Assembly (NCBI GenBank): GCA_007692485.1
Contig: REBY01000188.1
Coordinates: 1-47,417, forward strand
Length of the DNA: 47,417 nt
Direction of reading: 5' to 3'
From: Pseudomonadaceae bacterium
Lineage (GTDB): Bacteria > Pseudomonadota > Gammaproteobacteria > Pseudomonadales > Pseudomonadaceae
Shown here: positions 1 through 8,526 of the stretch, piece after piece
Position numbering within the stretch: the first letter of the stretch is position 1
Layout: each line of letters starts with the position of its first letter
Program-made: the position numbers and the translations under genes
Notes under the pieces: model-generated
The model's input: only the letters and a program-made list of their open reading frames with translations
Told to the model about the DNA's origin: nothing
Database searches by the model: none

Positions 1-50
1 AAGAAAACAGTTCCACCACCACGTCGCCACGGTTGCAGTTTGTAGTCGCG

Positions 51-78
51 CTTATACTTTATAGTTTTAAGTAATAAG
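51..78. promoter_or_regulatory. AT-rich dyad upstream of sbp, possible CysB-type operator/promoter
   Basis: CTTATACTT (51-59) and AAGTAATAAG (69-78) form a near-perfect inverted repeat with one base inserted in the right arm. The centre contains TATAGT-like -10 material (60-65). It lies about 110 bp upstream of the first gene of a sulfate-uptake operon. Such operons are usually activated by the LysR-type protein CysB at AT-rich dyads, so a CysB site is an inference; the dyad itself is directly visible. No other structure was identified in positions 1-187. Confidence 0.35.
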
Positions 79-187
79 CAAATCCGTCTAAACCAGTTAT
101 TGTTCTAACCCGCCGAATTCAGTAACCTTTGCAACCCTTTCAGGCGACGTTGTGTCGTGCTGATGACTGTTGCTTTATGGAGGCTGT

Positions 188-1204
188 ATGTCAGGTTTGA
201 TCAAGCGTGCCGGACGTTGGGCCGGTGTGTTGTTGGTAGCTGGTGCAGCACTGAGTTCGGCTCAAGCGGCCGACCGTCAGTTGTTGAACTCCTCCTATGA
301 CATTGCGCGCGAGCTTTTCGCTGCTTATAACGAGAAGTTTGCCGCTCACTGGAAAGAAAAAACCGGTGAGACTTTGGAAGTGCGTCAGTCGCACGGTGGT
401 TCCTCGCGCCAGGCCCAAGCGATCATTCAGGGCTTGCGTGCAGATGTAGTGACCTACAACCAGGTAACCGATGTCGATATTCTGCATGAGCGTGGCAACC
501 TGATTCCGGCAGATTGGCGTGAGCGTTTGCCGAACGCCAGTTCACCCTACTATTCCACCATGGCTTTCCTGGTCCGTGAAGGCAACCCGAAGAACATCCA
601 GAACTGGGATGACCTGGCGCGGGATGATGTGAGCTCTGTACTGCCGAACCCGAAAACCTCGGGCAATGGACGTTACACTTACCTGGCTGCATTGGGTTAT
701 GCCCAACAGACCTATGGTGATGATGAGGAGAAAATCGATAATTTTCTGCGTACCATGCTCAACAATGTTGCGGTCTATGACACCGGCGGACGCGGCGCGA
801 CCACCACCTTCGTCGAGCGCGGTATTGGTGATGTGCTGCTGACCTTCGAGTCGGAAGTAAACAACATTGTGGATGAGCACCCGCAACATGGTTTTCAAGT
901 CGTAGTACCCAAGGTCAGCTTCCTTGCCGAGTTCCCGGTTGCCTGGATTGATCGCAATATCGAGCGCAACAATAACGAAGAACTGGCCAAAGCTTATCTG
1001 GAGTATTTGTATAACGAAGACTCGCAGCGCCTGCTCGCTGGCTTCCACTACCGGGTACACAACGAAACGGTACAGGCCGAGTTTTCCGAGCGTTTCCCTG
1101 AACTGCAGCTGTTGCCGATCGAAGAGATTGCCGGTGACTGGGAGACTGCCATGCGCGAACACTTTGCCAATGGTGCCAAGCTGGATCAGTTGCAGCGTCG
1201 TTGA
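188..1204 (+). CDS. sbp: Sulfate ABC transporter periplasmic substrate-binding protein
   Basis: This periplasmic receptor captures sulfate (and probably thiosulfate) and delivers it to the CysT/CysW channel. The 338-residue product begins with a Sec signal peptide: basic start, hydrophobic core and an AQAA-type cleavage site near residue 28. Mature family signatures follow, including NSSYDIARELF, the QSHGGSSRQA anion-binding stretch, DVVTYNQVTD and PNPKTSGNGRYTYL. An in-frame TTG at 170 exists, but ATG 188 is preferred: GGAGG at 179-183 sits 4 nt before it and the signal peptide then starts normally. It is the first gene of sbp-cysT-cysW-cysA, with 18 bp to cysT. Sbp and CysP are hard to tell apart from sequence alone, so sulfate preference is inferred. 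Confidence 0.93.
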   Translation: MSGLIKRAGRWAGVLLVAGAALSSAQAADRQLLNSSYDIARELFAAYNEKFAAHWKEKTGETLEVRQSHGGSSRQAQAIIQGLRADVVTYNQVTDVDILHERGNLIPADWRERLPNASSPYYSTMAFLVREGNPKNIQNWDDLARDDVSSVLPNPKTSGNGRYTYLAALGYAQQTYGDDEEKIDNFLRTMLNNVAVYDTGGRGATTTFVERGIGDVLLTFESEVNNIVDEHPQHGFQVVVPKVSFLAEFPVAWIDRNIERNNNEELAKAYLEYLYNEDSQRLLAGFHYRVHNETVQAEFSERFPELQLLPIEEIAGDWETAMREHFANGAKLDQLQRR

Positions 1205-1222
1205 ACAGGATAGTTTGATTCG

Positions 1223-2089
1223 ATGAGTCAATCAGTCGTCAGCCGCAAGCTGACAGGGCTCGGTAACCCCGGCAAGCGTGTCTTGCCGGGGTTTGCCTTG
1301 AGTATGGGTATTTCACTGCTGTTTATCAGCATCGTTTTGCTGTTGCCGCTGACCGGGTTAGTGATGCAAACGGCAGAAATGACCTTGGCCGAGTTTTGGG
1401 CCGTGGTTACCGATGAGCGGGTGATGGCCTCCTATAAGGTCACCCTGTGGGCTGCGCTGATTGCTTCTCTGTTCAATGGTGTCGTGGGCTTGTTGCTGGC
1501 CTGGGTGCTGGTGCGTTACGAGTTTCCCGGCAAGGCCATCATGGATGCCTTGATGGATTTACCCTTTGCCCTACCAACGGCGGTAGCCGGTATTACCCTG
1601 GCGGCATTGTTTTCACAGAACGGTTGGTATGGCTCAGTGCTGGCTGAATTGGGCATTCAGGTGGCCTTCACGCCAATCGGCATTATTGTTGCCATGTCGT
1701 TTACCAGCCTGCCCTTCGTCGTACGTACTGTACAGCCGGTGCTGGAAGACTTTGCTCCGGAAGATGAAGAAGCTGCTGTAACTCTGGGCGCATCTGACTT
1801 TACTGTGTTTACCCGTATTCTGTTCCCCAGTATTTGGCCGGCTTTGATGACGGGTATTGCGCTGTCGTTTACCCGCAGCCTGGGTGAGTTTGGTGCCATT
1901 ATTTTTATCGCCGGCAATATGCCTTACGTCAGTGAGGTGACCAGCCTGATGATATTTGTGCGTTTGCAGGAATATGACTATGCCGCCGCCAGTGCCATTG
2001 CTGCGGTGGTATTGATTGCCTCGCTGATTCTGCTGCTGAGCATCAATCTCTGGCAGGCGCGTTATTTGCGCCGGCTACATGGTCGCTAG
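1223..2089 (+). CDS. cysT: Sulfate/thiosulfate ABC transporter permease CysT (CysU)
   Basis: Inner-membrane permease subunit of the sulfate importer, 288 residues, the usual family size. Hydrophobic segments are spread over the length, starting with a strong helix at about residues 25-48. The EAA loop that contacts the ATPase is visible as EEAAVTLGASDFTVFTRILFP, about two thirds along the protein. The segments LPFALPTAVAGITL and SLGEFGAIIFIAGN are typical of the CysT family. An AGGA ribosome site lies between the sbp stop and this ATG. cysW follows after 6 bp, so the two permeases are probably made together and form a heterodimer. Confidence 0.94.
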   Translation: MSQSVVSRKLTGLGNPGKRVLPGFALSMGISLLFISIVLLLPLTGLVMQTAEMTLAEFWAVVTDERVMASYKVTLWAALIASLFNGVVGLLLAWVLVRYEFPGKAIMDALMDLPFALPTAVAGITLAALFSQNGWYGSVLAELGIQVAFTPIGIIVAMSFTSLPFVVRTVQPVLEDFAPEDEEAAVTLGASDFTVFTRILFPSIWPALMTGIALSFTRSLGEFGAIIFIAGNMPYVSEVTSLMIFVRLQEYDYAAASAIAAVVLIASLILLLSINLWQARYLRRLHGR

Positions 2090-2095
2090 GAGTCG

Positions 2096-2965
2096 ATGAT
2101 GCAGACACATGGCAAATTGCGTATTGGTGACAGCCCGCTGGTTAAATGGAGCCTGATTGGCTGTGCTGCGCTACTGACGGCATTGATTTTGGTAGTGCCC
2201 CTGGCGGCGATTTTTATCCAGGCATTCTCCGGTGGCGCGGAGACCTACTGGAACAATCTGACCAACAGCTATACCCGTCACGCCATTATGCTTACCTTGC
2301 TGGTGGCCGCACTGACGGTACCCATCAATCTGGTGTTCGGCGTGTTTCTGGCCTGGCTGGTAACCCGCTTTGAGTTCCCGGGGCGCAAGGCGCTGATCAC
2401 ACTGATCGATATACCCTTTGCCGTGTCGCCAGTGGTTGCTGGCCTGCTCTACCTGTTGCTGTACGGCAGTAATGGCTGGCTGGGCGGCTGGCTGATGAAC
2501 CATGACGTGCAACTGATGTTTTCCTGGCCAGGTATTGTCATGGTCACGGTCTTTGTCACCTGTCCGTTTGTTGCCCGTGAGCTGATTCCGCTGATGCAAC
2601 AACAAGGCCACGAAGAAGAGGAGGCTGGGGTAATCCTTGGCGCCTCGGGTTGGCAGTTATTCCGCCGCGTGACGTTGCCGAACATCCAGTGGGCATTGAT
2701 TTATGGCGTGGTGCTGACCAATGCTCGGGCTGTCGGTGAGTTTGGTGCGGTGTCTGTGGTGTCGGGTAATATTCGTGGTGTTACCAATACGCTACCGCTG
2801 CATGTGGAACTCTTGTACCAGGATTACAACGTGGTGGGTGCCTTCACCAGCGCCTCTCTGTTGGCCGGGATTGCCATGCTGACCCTGTTGGTGAAAAGCT
2901 TCGTCGAATGGCGCCAGGCGCGTCAGCGTGAACCCCTGAATCTGACTGTGGATGGTCGCGGATGA
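2096..2965 (+). CDS. cysW: Sulfate/thiosulfate ABC transporter permease CysW
   Basis: Second inner-membrane permease of the sulfate importer, 289 residues. The EAA loop reads [22 protein letters not shown], and the [19 protein letters not shown] stretch is characteristic of CysW. Two ATG codons lie in tandem (2096 and 2099). The Shine-Dalgarno AGGAG at 2088-2092 is 3 nt from the first and 6 nt from the second, so initiation at 2099 is equally or more likely. The stop codon overlaps the start of cysA (ATGA at 2962-2965), which suggests translational coupling. Confidence 0.94.
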   Translation: MMQTHGKLRIGDSPLVKWSLIGCAALLTALILVVPLAAIFIQAFSGGAETYWNNLTNSYTRHAIMLTLLVAALTVPINLVFGVFLAWLVTRFEFPGRKALITLIDIPFAVSPVVAGLLYLLLYGSNGWLGGWLMNHDVQLMFSWPGIVMVTVFVTCPFVARELIPLMQQQGHEEEEAGVILGASGWQLFRRVTLPNIQWALIYGVVLTNARAVGEFGAVSVVSGNIRGVTNTLPLHVELLYQDYNVVGAFTSASLLAGIAMLTLLVKSFVEWRQARQREPLNLTVDGRG

Positions 2966-4062
2966 GTATCAGTCTGCAAGGTATCGATAAATCGTTTGGC
3001 AACTTCAAGGCGCTGGATAATATCCGCTTGGAGATTGCTGATGGTCAATTGACCGGTTTGCTGGGGCCTTCGGGGTCGGGCAAAACCACGTTGCTGCGCA
3101 TTATCGCCGGCTTGGAGCAGGCGGATGAAGGGCGCATCCTGTTTCACGGTGAAGATGTCAGCAAGCTGCATGTACGTGAGCGACGGGTGGGCTTTGTCTT
3201 CCAGCACTATGCCTTGTTCCGGCATATGACAGTTGCCGATAACGTGGCCTTTGGGCTCGACGTGTTGCCGCGCAAGCAACGCCCGCCGCGAGCAGACATC
3301 AAACGTCGGGTGGCTGACCTGCTTGAGATGGTACAACTGGGACATCTGGCCAAGCGCTTTCCGGCGCAATTGTCGGGTGGCCAGAAGCAGCGGATTGCTC
3401 TGGCACGCGCCATGGCAACGCAGCCGCAAATCTTGCTGCTGGACGAGCCCTTCGGTGCCCTGGACGCCAAGGTACGCAAAGAGCTGCGCCGCTGGTTGCG
3501 CAGCCTGCATGACGAGCTGCACTTTACCAGCGTGTTCGTGACCCATGATCAGGAAGAAGCCCTCGAACTGTCTGACCAGGTAGTGGTTATGAGCGCGGGC
3601 CACATTGAGCAGGTCGATGCCCCGCAAGCCTTGTATGCCAAGCCGGATAGCCGTTTTGTGTTCAACTTTCTTGGTCAGGTCAACGTGCTCACTGGGCGTG
3701 TTGCCGGCCAGCGACTGGCACAGGGTGATGCCTGGGTTGAATTGCCTGAGCCTGAGCGTGGTGAGGAGCTGCAGCTGTTCTTGCGCCCGCATGAGCTCGG
3801 CTTGCACAGTACGCCGGCCGGCCATGCCAACCTGCCGATGCAGATTGAGGCGATCAGTTTGATTGGTGCTGAAGTGCGTATTGAGCTCAAGCCGGTCGGC
3901 TGGTCAAGTGATGATCTCTGGGAAGTTGGGATCAGCCACGCCCAATATAATGCCTGGCACCCGGAGCGCGGGCAGCGCTGTTATGCAGTGCCAACGGTAG
4001 GTCATCTGTTTGCTGCTGACGGACAATCGAAAACCCTCAACTGGCCGGCCCCGTTCGTCTGA
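2962..4062 (+). CDS. cysA: Sulfate/thiosulfate ABC transporter ATP-binding protein CysA
   Basis: Cytoplasmic ATPase that drives sulfate import through CysT/CysW. The 366-residue protein has Walker [10 protein letters not shown] near residue 36, a Q-loop (FVFQHYALF), the ABC signature LSGGQKQR, Walker [13 protein letters not shown] and the switch histidine in VTHDQEE. A C-terminal TOBE-like region of about 120 residues follows, as in CysA proteins. It overlaps cysW by 4 bp. Its 3' end overlaps the 3' end of the convergent hydrolase gene by 26 bp (4037-4062), so there is no room for a conventional intergenic terminator. Confidence 0.95.
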   Translation: MSISLQGIDKSFGNFKALDNIRLEIADGQLTGLLGPSGSGKTTLLRIIAGLEQADEGRILFHGEDVSKLHVRERRVGFVFQHYALFRHMTVADNVAFGLDVLPRKQRPPRADIKRRVADLLEMVQLGHLAKRFPAQLSGGQKQRIALARAMATQPQILLLDEPFGALDAKVRKELRRWLRSLHDELHFTSVFVTHDQEEALELSDQVVVMSAGHIEQVDAPQALYAKPDSRFVFNFLGQVNVLTGRVAGQRLAQGDAWVELPEPERGEELQLFLRPHELGLHSTPAGHANLPMQIEAISLIGAEVRIELKPVGWSSDDLWEVGISHAQYNAWHPERGQRCYAVPTVGHLFAADGQSKTLNWPAPFV

Positions 4063-5074
4063 GCAGATCGGCACAGGCGGCCATGATCTGTGGGTGATCA
4101 ACCGGGCTGCGGCCCGGTGCGCCGGCAACATGTCCCCAATCCGACACCAGCGGCCGTAACTCGGCATTATGCATCCGTTTTGTCTCCCAGGCAGCGTCTT
4201 CTGCAGTGAAATACAAATCCGTTGTGGACGGCATGATAATGCTGGGCGCCTGAATAGTGCCCAGGGCCTTGTCCAGATCGCCAGCAAAACCGGGCAACTG
4301 GCTGATATCTGCGCGTTGCCAGCTATCCAGCACACATAGCAGGTTATTGGCATCCTGCTGTAGATGGTCGTCTTCCCAATAATCCAGCACATCCTGCAAG
4401 GTTTCCAGTCCCAGATCGCGGTGCAGTTGCTTGCGGAAAAACGCTTGGCTGTAAGCCCAGCCAGCATAGACCCGGCCGAAGGCTTTCAAGCCGGCAGTGG
4501 GGGGTGACTGGTAATGCCCGCTTTGCCAGCTGGCATCACAGGTCAGGGCGGCTTTTACCCCAGCAAGAAAGATCTGGTTGTGCGGCCAGCAGCGTGCGGT
4601 AGCGCAAATACTCAGCAAGCGTTGCACCCGGTCGGGATAGAGCGCACCCCAGTGCAGCGCTTGCATGCCGCCCATCGACCAGCCCATCACCAGCGCGGGG
4701 GCCGCATCGCAAAAGCGGCTTTCAAGCAGCCGCTTTTGCGCACGTACATTGTCATACAGGCTGATGGCCGGGAAGTCTGCCCCAGCTTGCGGATTGCTGG
4801 CATTGGAAGGTGACACGGAAACTCCGTTGCCGATCAGGTTGGGAATCACCACGCAATAGTGTTCGGGATTGAGCGGTGAATGTGCACCAATCCAGGGCAG
4901 AATACCTTCGTGTGTTCCACCATAGTACGTTGGCAGCAGGATCAAGTTGCTGGCGTTAGCATCAAGCTCACCAATTTGCAGGTAGCTGAGCCAACCATCA
5001 TGCAGTTGTTCACCGCTATCGAGCGTGAAATTGCGCAGCTCAAATCGTTGCTCAAGCGGTTGATTTGTAATCAT
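4037..5074 (-). CDS. Alpha/beta-fold hydrolase, MetX (homoserine acyltransferase)-like
   Basis: Predicted cytoplasmic alpha/beta hydrolase of 345 residues. The nucleophile elbow G-W-S-M-G-G is at residues 131-136 (Ser133). A candidate acid lies in STTDLYF and a candidate histidine in DWGHVAG near the C-terminus, arranged as in MetX-type proteins. Family members may be acyltransferases or amide/ester hydrolases, so the substrate cannot be read from the sequence. The open frame extends upstream to 5185, but the ATG at 5074 is chosen because AGAGGA precedes it at good spacing and the upstream residues are not protein-like. It is transcribed divergently from a type III glutamine synthetase across a region with a strong palindrome. 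A role in releasing nitrogen from an amide is an inference from that context. Confidence 0.8.
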   Translation of the reverse strand: MITNQPLEQRFELRNFTLDSGEQLHDGWLSYLQIGELDANASNLILLPTYYGGTHEGILPWIGAHSPLNPEHYCVVIPNLIGNGVSVSPSNASNPQAGADFPAISLYDNVRAQKRLLESRFCDAAPALVMGWSMGGMQALHWGALYPDRVQRLLSICATARCWPHNQIFLAGVKAALTCDASWQSGHYQSPPTAGLKAFGRVYAGWAYSQAFFRKQLHRDLGLETLQDVLDYWEDDHLQQDANNLLCVLDSWQRADISQLPGFAGDLDKALGTIQAPSIIMPSTTDLYFTAEDAAWETKRMHNAELRPLVSDWGHVAGAPGRSPVDHPQIMAACADLLRRTGPAS

Positions 5075-5140
5075 TTTACCGTCCTCTTGTGGGTGTTGAG
5101 GGTTCGTAATCAAACCATTCGGTGGCATGTCGATTGATTT

Positions 5141-5162
5141 ATACATGCATGCTGGCATGTAT
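5141..5162. promoter_or_regulatory. 22-bp operator-like palindrome between divergent hydrolase and glutamine synthetase genes
   Basis: ATACATGC (5141-5148) and GCATGTAT (5155-5162) are perfect 8-bp arms around the spacer ATGCTG. The site lies almost midway between the divergent starts at 5074 and 5222. Its shape resembles operators of AcrR/TtgR-like TetR regulators. A gene for such a regulator, broken by a stop codon, sits about 2.6 kb downstream. Binding by that protein is inferred; the palindrome is seen directly. Confidence 0.6.
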
Positions 5163-5221
5163 GTTGAATGGAAGATTCGTACCAACCCGACTATGGCTGT
5201 TAGCCAACAGAGGAGTACCCG

Positions 5222-6571
5222 ATGAGCAGTGAATCCTTACAGCAAACCTTGGCCGAAAAAGGCGTCAAGCACGCACTGGCCGGTTATGTTGATATCCATG
5301 GCATCATCAAGGGAAAGTTCGTGCCCTTGCAGCACCTTGATCGCATGTTCAAAGGCTCTGAACTGTTTACCGGCGCCGCCCTGGATGGTGTGCCACAGGA
5401 CATCAGTGACAATGAAGTTGCCGCTATGCCGGATGAAAACTCCATGACCATCTGCCCATGGAATCCCCAACTGGCCTGGTTTGCCAGTGACCTGCACCTG
5501 GAGGGAGCGCCCTTCGAGGCGTGCTCGCGCAATATCCTCAAGCGCCAGGTCGCGGCCGCCGCCGAAATGGGGCTGACCTTTAACTTGGGTATCGAAACCG
5601 AGTTCTTCCTGTTCAAGGATACTCCCGACGGCGGCTTTGCTCCGGTGAGTGATCGTGATGACCTGGCAAAGCCCTGCTACGACCCGCGTACCCTGTTCGA
5701 TAATTTGCCCATTATTGATGAACTCGTCGATGCGATGAACGCCCTGGGCTGGGATGTCTATTCCTTTGACCACGAAGACGCCAACGGCCAGTTCGAAACA
5801 GACTTCACCTATACCGACGCGCTGAACATGGCTGACAGGCTGGTGTTCTTTCGCCTGATGGCGAATGAAATTGCGCGTAAGCATGGCGCCTTTGCCAGCT
5901 TTATGCCCAAGCCGTCCGCCAACCGCACCGGTAGTGGTGCGCACTACAACATGTCATTGGCGGATAGTGAAACAGGGCGCAACCTGTTTGAACCGGAAAA
6001 CGCTGAAGATCCGCACGGTTGCGGTGTTACCACCATGGGCTATCACTTTATTGCCGGGGTGATCAAACATGCGCAGGCGATCAGCGCGGTGATTGCGCCG
6101 ACGGTCAACAGCTACAAGCGGCTGGTACGTAAGGGCGCCATGTCGGGCTCAACCTGGGCGCCGGTATTCGCCTGCTATGGCAACAACAACCGCACCAATA
6201 TGTTGCGGATTCCCTCCCAAGGTGGCCGGGTGGAATGTCGCGCTGCGGATATCGGCTGCAACCCTTATCTGGGCGCTGCCATGCTACTGGCGGCCGGCCT
6301 GGAGGGTATACGCGAAGGCATGGATCCGGGCCAGCCACGGCGTGAAAACATGTACAACTATAGCGACGCCGAAGTGCGAGAACAGGGCATTGAGATGCTG
6401 CCGCAAAATCTCGGCGAAGCCGTGGATGCGTTTGCTGCGGACCCGCTGTCGAAAGCCGTATTCGGTGAGGCGATGTTCGACAGCTTTGTCGCCTACAAGC
6501 GCGATGAATGGACCAGTTACCACACCCACGTATCTGACTGGGAAATCCAGCGTTACCTGAAAATGTTCTGA
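5222..6571 (+). CDS. glnT: Type III glutamine synthetase (GlnT-like glutamate-amine ligase)
   Basis: Glutamine-synthetase-fold ligase of 449 residues. It is predicted to join ammonia or a small amine to the gamma-carboxyl of glutamate using ATP, in the cytoplasm. Visible family features are the beta-grasp start (VDIHGIIKGKFVP), the metal-binding GIETEFFLF strand, DHEDANGQFE, the KPSANRTGSGAHYNMSL nucleotide/ammonia region, and APTVNSYKRLV followed by NNNRTNMLRIP. It matches the short type III / gamma-glutamylmethylamide synthetase subgroup rather than the classical 468-residue GlnA, and no tyrosine adenylylation loop is obvious. AGAGGAG precedes the ATG. A binding-protein gene follows 75 bp downstream and is probably co-transcribed. 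Whether the amine is ammonia or a methylamine-like compound is unknown. Confidence 0.85.
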   Translation: MSSESLQQTLAEKGVKHALAGYVDIHGIIKGKFVPLQHLDRMFKGSELFTGAALDGVPQDISDNEVAAMPDENSMTICPWNPQLAWFASDLHLEGAPFEACSRNILKRQVAAAAEMGLTFNLGIETEFFLFKDTPDGGFAPVSDRDDLAKPCYDPRTLFDNLPIIDELVDAMNALGWDVYSFDHEDANGQFETDFTYTDALNMADRLVFFRLMANEIARKHGAFASFMPKPSANRTGSGAHYNMSLADSETGRNLFEPENAEDPHGCGVTTMGYHFIAGVIKHAQAISAVIAPTVNSYKRLVRKGAMSGSTWAPVFACYGNNNRTNMLRIPSQGGRVECRAADIGCNPYLGAAMLLAAGLEGIREGMDPGQPRRENMYNYSDAEVREQGIEMLPQNLGEAVDAFAADPLSKAVFGEAMFDSFVAYKRDEWTSYHTHVSDWEIQRYLKMF

Positions 6572-6584
6572 ATGCGACTTAGAG

Positions 6585-6618
6585 GGTGAAGTGGCGCGAC
6601 TCTTGCTGTCACTTTACC
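6585..6618. promoter_or_regulatory. Inverted repeat between glnT and the binding-protein gene
   Basis: GGTGAAGTG (6585-6593) and CACTTTACC (6610-6618) pair over 9 positions with one G-U wobble around a 16-nt loop. The repeat sits between the glnT stop and the ribosome site CAGGAG of the next gene. It could be an RNA hairpin that sets the relative levels of the two genes, or a protein site. The sequence does not decide between these. Confidence 0.35.
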
Positions 6619-6646
6619 AACGGTTATTACCTTCAGGAGTTGAACC

Positions 6647-7744
6647 ATGAAAGCACCAACCCGTTTTACCCAGCGTTGCAAGCGCATGTTGACTGGCACC
6701 TTGATGACCATTGCGGCCAGCACTTTTATTCTGCCGGCGGCTGCTACTGCTCAGGAGCGCGACAGTTTCCGCCTGGCCTGGAGCATCTATGCCGGCTGGA
6801 TGCCCTGGCAGTATATTGATGAGTCCGGCCTGATGGATAAATGGGCGGACAAGTACGGTATTGAAGTCGAGATCGTACAGATCAATGACTATATCGAATC
6901 GATCAACCAATACACGGCCGGCCAGTTTGACGGCGTGGTTTCCACCAGTATGGATGCGCTGTCAATTCCAGCCGCTGGTGGTGTGGACACGACCGCGCTG
7001 ATCGTCGGGGATTACTCCAACGGTAACGACGGCCTGGTGATGAAAGACAGTGACGATCTTGCCGACCTCAAGGGCCAGTCGATCAACCTGGTTGAATTGT
7101 CGGTATCCCACTACCTGTTGGCCCAAGCACTCGAAAGCGTTGGCCTGAGCGAGCGTGATGTGACCGTGGTGAACACGGGCGATGCGGATATTGTGGCTGC
7201 CTTCAATACTTCTGGTGTGCGCAATGTGGCAGCTTGGAACCCGCAGCTCTCGGATGTGATGAGCGTGCCGGGCGCCAATCTGGTATTCGATTCCTCGCAG
7301 ATCCCGGGCCATATCAAAGATATGACCATCGTCAACACGGACACCCTGGCTGCTAACCCGGCATTGGGCAAAGCACTCACAGGTGCCTGGTTCGAGCTGA
7401 TGGCGGTGATGGGGACAGATACCGAAGAGGGTGCTGAGATCCGCGCCTTCCTGGGTGAGGCCTCAGGCACTGATCAGACTGGCTATGAAATGCAGCTGGA
7501 TGGCATGAAAATGTTCTGGGAAGCTGCTGATGCGGTCAGCTTTATCACCAGCGAAGAAGCCGTGACGGCGATGGAAGATGTACGCCAGTTCTCCTTCGAG
7601 CGCGGTTTGCTGGGTGACGGCGCTCCGTCAGCCGATTTCGTGGGCATCAGTTTCCCGGGTGACGTGATCCTGGGCGACAGTGCTAATATCAAGCTGCGCT
7701 TCGACCCCAGCTATATGCAAATGGCGGCCGATGGCGAGCTTTGA
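6647..7744 (+). CDS. Periplasmic binding protein, urea-carboxylase-associated ABC family (copy 1)
   Basis: Exported ligand-binding protein of 365 residues. The signal peptide runs to about residue 36 (TATAQE region). The mature part carries LAWSIYAGWMPWQYIDESG, a NitT/TauT-type aromatic pocket start, and QINDYIESINQYTAGQFDG. This resembles the family found beside urea carboxylase genes (TIGR03427-like) and the wider nitrate/taurine/thiamine-precursor binding proteins. CAGGAG precedes the ATG. No permease or ATPase gene of this class is adjacent or elsewhere in the window, so the partner transporter must be encoded elsewhere or the protein acts as a sensor. A clear paralogue is at 35006-36070, and both end in QMAADGEL. 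The ligand is unknown; a nitrogenous compound is inferred from the glnT neighbour. Confidence 0.83.
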   Translation: MKAPTRFTQRCKRMLTGTLMTIAASTFILPAAATAQERDSFRLAWSIYAGWMPWQYIDESGLMDKWADKYGIEVEIVQINDYIESINQYTAGQFDGVVSTSMDALSIPAAGGVDTTALIVGDYSNGNDGLVMKDSDDLADLKGQSINLVELSVSHYLLAQALESVGLSERDVTVVNTGDADIVAAFNTSGVRNVAAWNPQLSDVMSVPGANLVFDSSQIPGHIKDMTIVNTDTLAANPALGKALTGAWFELMAVMGTDTEEGAEIRAFLGEASGTDQTGYEMQLDGMKMFWEAADAVSFITSEEAVTAMEDVRQFSFERGLLGDGAPSADFVGISFPGDVILGDSANIKLRFDPSYMQMAADGEL

Positions 7745-7755
7745 GTGAATTGTGT

Positions 7756-7777
7756 CGCGGCGGGCTTGCCCGCCGCG
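7756..7777. terminator. Strong GC hairpin between the binding protein and the tetR-like gene
   Basis: CGCGGCGGGC (7756-7765) and GCCCGCCGCG (7768-7777) are perfect 10-bp arms separated by TT, starting 11 nt after the stop of the binding-protein gene. No T-tract follows, so it may be a weak or factor-assisted terminator, a 3' stabilising hairpin, or an operator just upstream of the regulator gene. Confidence 0.5.
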
Positions 7778-7796
7778 CCGGAGAATGGAAGCCCGG

Positions 7797-8408
7797 ATGC
7801 GCCGCAGTAAATAAGACGCCGAAAAAACCCGCCTGAAAGTCATTGATGCCGCGCTGACCCTGTTCAGCCGTAATGGCTACTCCAACACCACGCTGGCCAT
7901 GATCGCCACTGAAGCCGGTTACAGCCGCGGGCCGATCTACTGGCATTTCAAGAACAAGGATGACCTCTATCAGGCCGTTCTGGCCATTTCCCAAGAGCCG
8001 CTGGAGCAATTGGTCAATGACATGGCCAACCAAAGCAATCAACCACTGCTAGCGATTGAAACCTTTACCTTGCGTTGGCTGGATCTGTTGGTCGAGGATG
8101 CCTGGTTTCGGCAATCCTTCGAAATCCTGCTGAACAAGACCGAACTGACCGACCAGATGGTACCCACGTTGGAACGCGAGCGCGGACTGACGCTCAGCAT
8201 TGTCGAGGGCTTGCAGAGTTGTTTTGCTGCTGCACAGAGCAAGGGGCAGCTATCCGCCGAGGATCACCCTCGTCGGCTGGCTTTGCTGGTGTATACCCAG
8301 TTGATGGGGATTACCCAGAGCTGGCTGTTTGCGCCGGATCTGTTCGAGCTGGCAGTTGATAAAGCATTTTTCCTGCAGCACATACGGCGCTCATGCGGTG
8401 TCGACTAA
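7797..8408 (+). pseudogene. TetR/AcrR-family regulator with in-frame TAA at codon 6
   Basis: Reading from ATG 7797 gives MRRSK, a TAA at 7812-7814, then DAEKTRLKVIDAALTLFSRN and the rest of a complete TetR protein through 8408 in the same frame. The helix-turn-helix (TTLAMIATEAGYSRGPIYWHF) and the ligand domain are intact and resemble AcrR/TtgR repressors. Homologues commonly read R-R-T-K-E-[DE]-A, so a single G-to-T change (GAA to TAA) would explain the stop. The next ATG (7899) would omit the first helix of the DNA-binding domain, so a start there is unlikely to give a normal repressor. Alternatives are readthrough, a rare CTG start (for example 7833), or a sequencing error. If intact it would have been the natural candidate to regulate the neighbouring glnT/hydrolase/binding-protein genes. 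Confidence 0.7.
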
Positions 8409-8526
8409 TTTAACTATCCAACAGCAGATTTCACTATTATCATCTGACGGTGCTCTGGATCAGGGTGCGTACGCAGGGACTAGGGCCATGAAGGCTCGAC
8501 ATAATAAAGAGTAATGGAGAAATACC

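Noticed and set aside
2923-3825. Long antisense open frame opposite cysA
   Set aside because: It lies fully inside a strongly recognised ATPase gene and its product lacks any recognisable motif; it is a codon-bias shadow.
7899-8408. TetR gene starting at ATG 7899
   Set aside because: This start omits helix 1 of the DNA-binding domain, while clear family sequence continues upstream to the TAA at 7812. It is better read as a broken gene starting at 7797.
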